6,652 nucleotides of DNA from NCBI GenBank assembly GCA_023132505.1, contig JAGLYE010000083.1, forward strand, positions 1-6,652. Direction: 5' to 3'. The notes under the pieces were generated by a model that searched no databases, was not told the origin of the DNA, and saw nothing but the letters and a program-made list of their open reading frames with translations. Made by a program: the position numbers and the translations under genes. The stretch's first letter is position 1. Each line of letters begins with the position of its first letter. Source of the DNA: Bacteroidales bacterium (GTDB taxonomy: Bacteria; Bacteroidota; Bacteroidia; Bacteroidales; B18-G4). This document shows, piece by piece, positions 6,028-6,652 of the stretch.

Positions 6028-6126
6028 GATTGGTTGAATATGAAAGTATGCTGACATTGAAGCAATTCTATTAGCTTTTCCCCGGGCACAGTGGAAGTTC
6101 CCGCTATAAGGCATCCAACACTTTCT

Positions 6127-6318
6127 TTATCTTTTTACAAATTTACTTCTGCCCAAAATTCCCTTGTCGCTTTTCAACGCCGCAATATATATTCCGGCCG
6201 GATAATCGGAAACATCAAGGCACACTATATTTTGCCCTCTGGGAATTCGCATCTCATCCTGTTTCCTGCCAAACATATCATAAATCAACAATAAACTTCT
6301 GCAATCTGCAATCTGCAA
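6127..6318 (-). pseudogene. Frameshifted end of the T9SS sorting domain
   Basis: This frame has no start of its own. It reads SLLLIYDMFGRK, then IPRGQNIVCLDVSDYPAGIY and ends IAALKSDKGILGRSKFVKR. It is the missing half of a T9SS type A C-terminal sorting domain: the IYDxxGR strand, the DVSxYPAGIY strand and the basic last strand KFVKR are all typical. Its first half, with YPNPAN, is in the other frame and ends in a TGA at 6285-6287. The two frames change over exactly within the CTGCAAT tandem repeat at 6299-6319. Together they make one disrupted gene. Confidence 0.85.
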
Positions 6319-6652
6319 TTTAAATATGCATTTGCTGGATTAGGATAAATCCATAAAGCCTCATTTTCGGCGCCCCGTGGTGCGTAAATATTCATTCCTG
6401 TGGCACATCCGGGTGTATCACAACCAAGGCTGTCTACCTTAATGACCCAGGCTGTTTGTGGTTCTATCCATGTACTAACTTGACCAACCATAGCATAGCC
6501 TCCATCAGGTGAAAGACACAAATCATACAGTTCATTAAAGTCAAATTCTGTCCCTGTATAATAATGATACTCTCTATACCATAAACTATCACCGTTTTCA
6601 TCTATTTTTAGCAGCCACCCATAAGAATCTATCCAATTTATGGGATTGTAGT
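6285..6652 (-). CDS. T9SS cargo protein, C-terminal part (5' end beyond window; sorting domain cut by frameshift)
   Basis: The frame is open from the right edge and gives 121 residues. It shows the repeat style of secreted Bacteroidota proteins: GWLLKIDENGDSLWYREY, then LSPDGGYAMVGQV and AWVIKVDSLGCDTPGC. This is the DGGYxxVG...WxxKxDxxG pattern of short beta-propeller-like units. A linker leads into LWIYPNPANAYLN, the start of a type A sorting domain, but the frame then runs through the heptamer tract and stops at TGA (6285-6287) after LQIAEVYC. The rest of the domain continues in the next frame to 6127. The intact protein would be exported by Sec, carried across the outer membrane by the type IX system through this domain, and attached or released. 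As read, the domain is truncated and sorting should fail. The frameshift may be real, phase-variable or a sequence error. Confidence 0.85.
   Translation of the reverse strand, partial: YNPINWIDSYGWLLKIDENGDSLWYREYHYYTGTEFDFNELYDLCLSPDGGYAMVGQVSTWIEPQTAWVIKVDSLGCDTPGCATGMNIYAPRGAENEALWIYPNPANAYLNCRLQIAEVYC
6299..6319. repeat. Perfect heptamer tandem repeat CTGCAAT x3 within the T9SS gene
   Basis: Three identical CTGCAAT units lie inside the sorting-domain coding sequence. With three copies the upstream frame ends at TGA 6285. Adding one unit or removing two joins YPNPANAYLN to SLLLIYDMFG without a stop. The tract therefore has the form of a slipped-strand frame switch. Confidence 0.9.

Noticed and set aside
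5940..6089. N-terminal extension of the helix-hairpin-helix protein by 50 residues
   Set aside because: The family-like N-terminus and membrane helix start at the ATG at 5939; the extra stretch includes a degenerate heptamer tract and looks non-coding.

Overview
The window looks like a piece of a Bacteroidota chromosome, probably an uncultured Bacteroidales-like lineage. The evidence is a TonB-dependent receptor with an N-terminal carboxypeptidase-regulatory-like domain paired with a DUF4249 lipoprotein, a type IX secretion (T9SS) C-terminal sorting domain, a good match to the Bacteroidota -33/-7 promoter (TTTG, about 20 bp, TAnnTTTG), and the absence of clear Shine-Dalgarno sequences. There are no rRNA or tRNA genes, no CRISPR array and no insertion sequence.

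Layout. All genes but one are on the minus strand. From left to right: a conserved 62-residue small protein (33-221); a two-gene operon read right to left, with the receptor (1232-3622) followed after 7 bp by the DUF4249 lipoprotein (364-1224); an AT-rich divergent intergenic region (3623-3783) with a recognisable promoter for the only plus-strand gene, a rhomboid intramembrane protease (3784-4461); a repeat-filled convergent gap; the remnant of an MFS/POT-type transporter (4649-5111) that has lost its middle and is out of frame; a membrane-anchored helix-hairpin-helix protein (5214-5939); and the C-terminal end of a T9SS cargo protein (6127-6652) entering from the right edge, whose sorting domain is split by a frameshift.

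The receptor and lipoprotein probably act together at the outer membrane on an unidentified substrate. The other genes show no clear link to them or to each other.

The most unusual signal is not a gene. At least six short tandem-repeat tracts of different sequence (323-357, 4619-4650, 5144-5171, 5209-5243, 6000-6027, 6299-6319) share a unit of 7 bp, and most lie at gene 3' ends. One supplies the last residues and stop codon of the helix-hairpin-helix protein. Another, three perfect heptamers, lies exactly where the T9SS sorting domain changes frame, so copy-number change could switch that domain on or off. A seventh tract at the left edge has a 9-bp unit. They resemble in design the heptanucleotide STRR repeats of heterocystous cyanobacteria; I know of no assigned function for them here.
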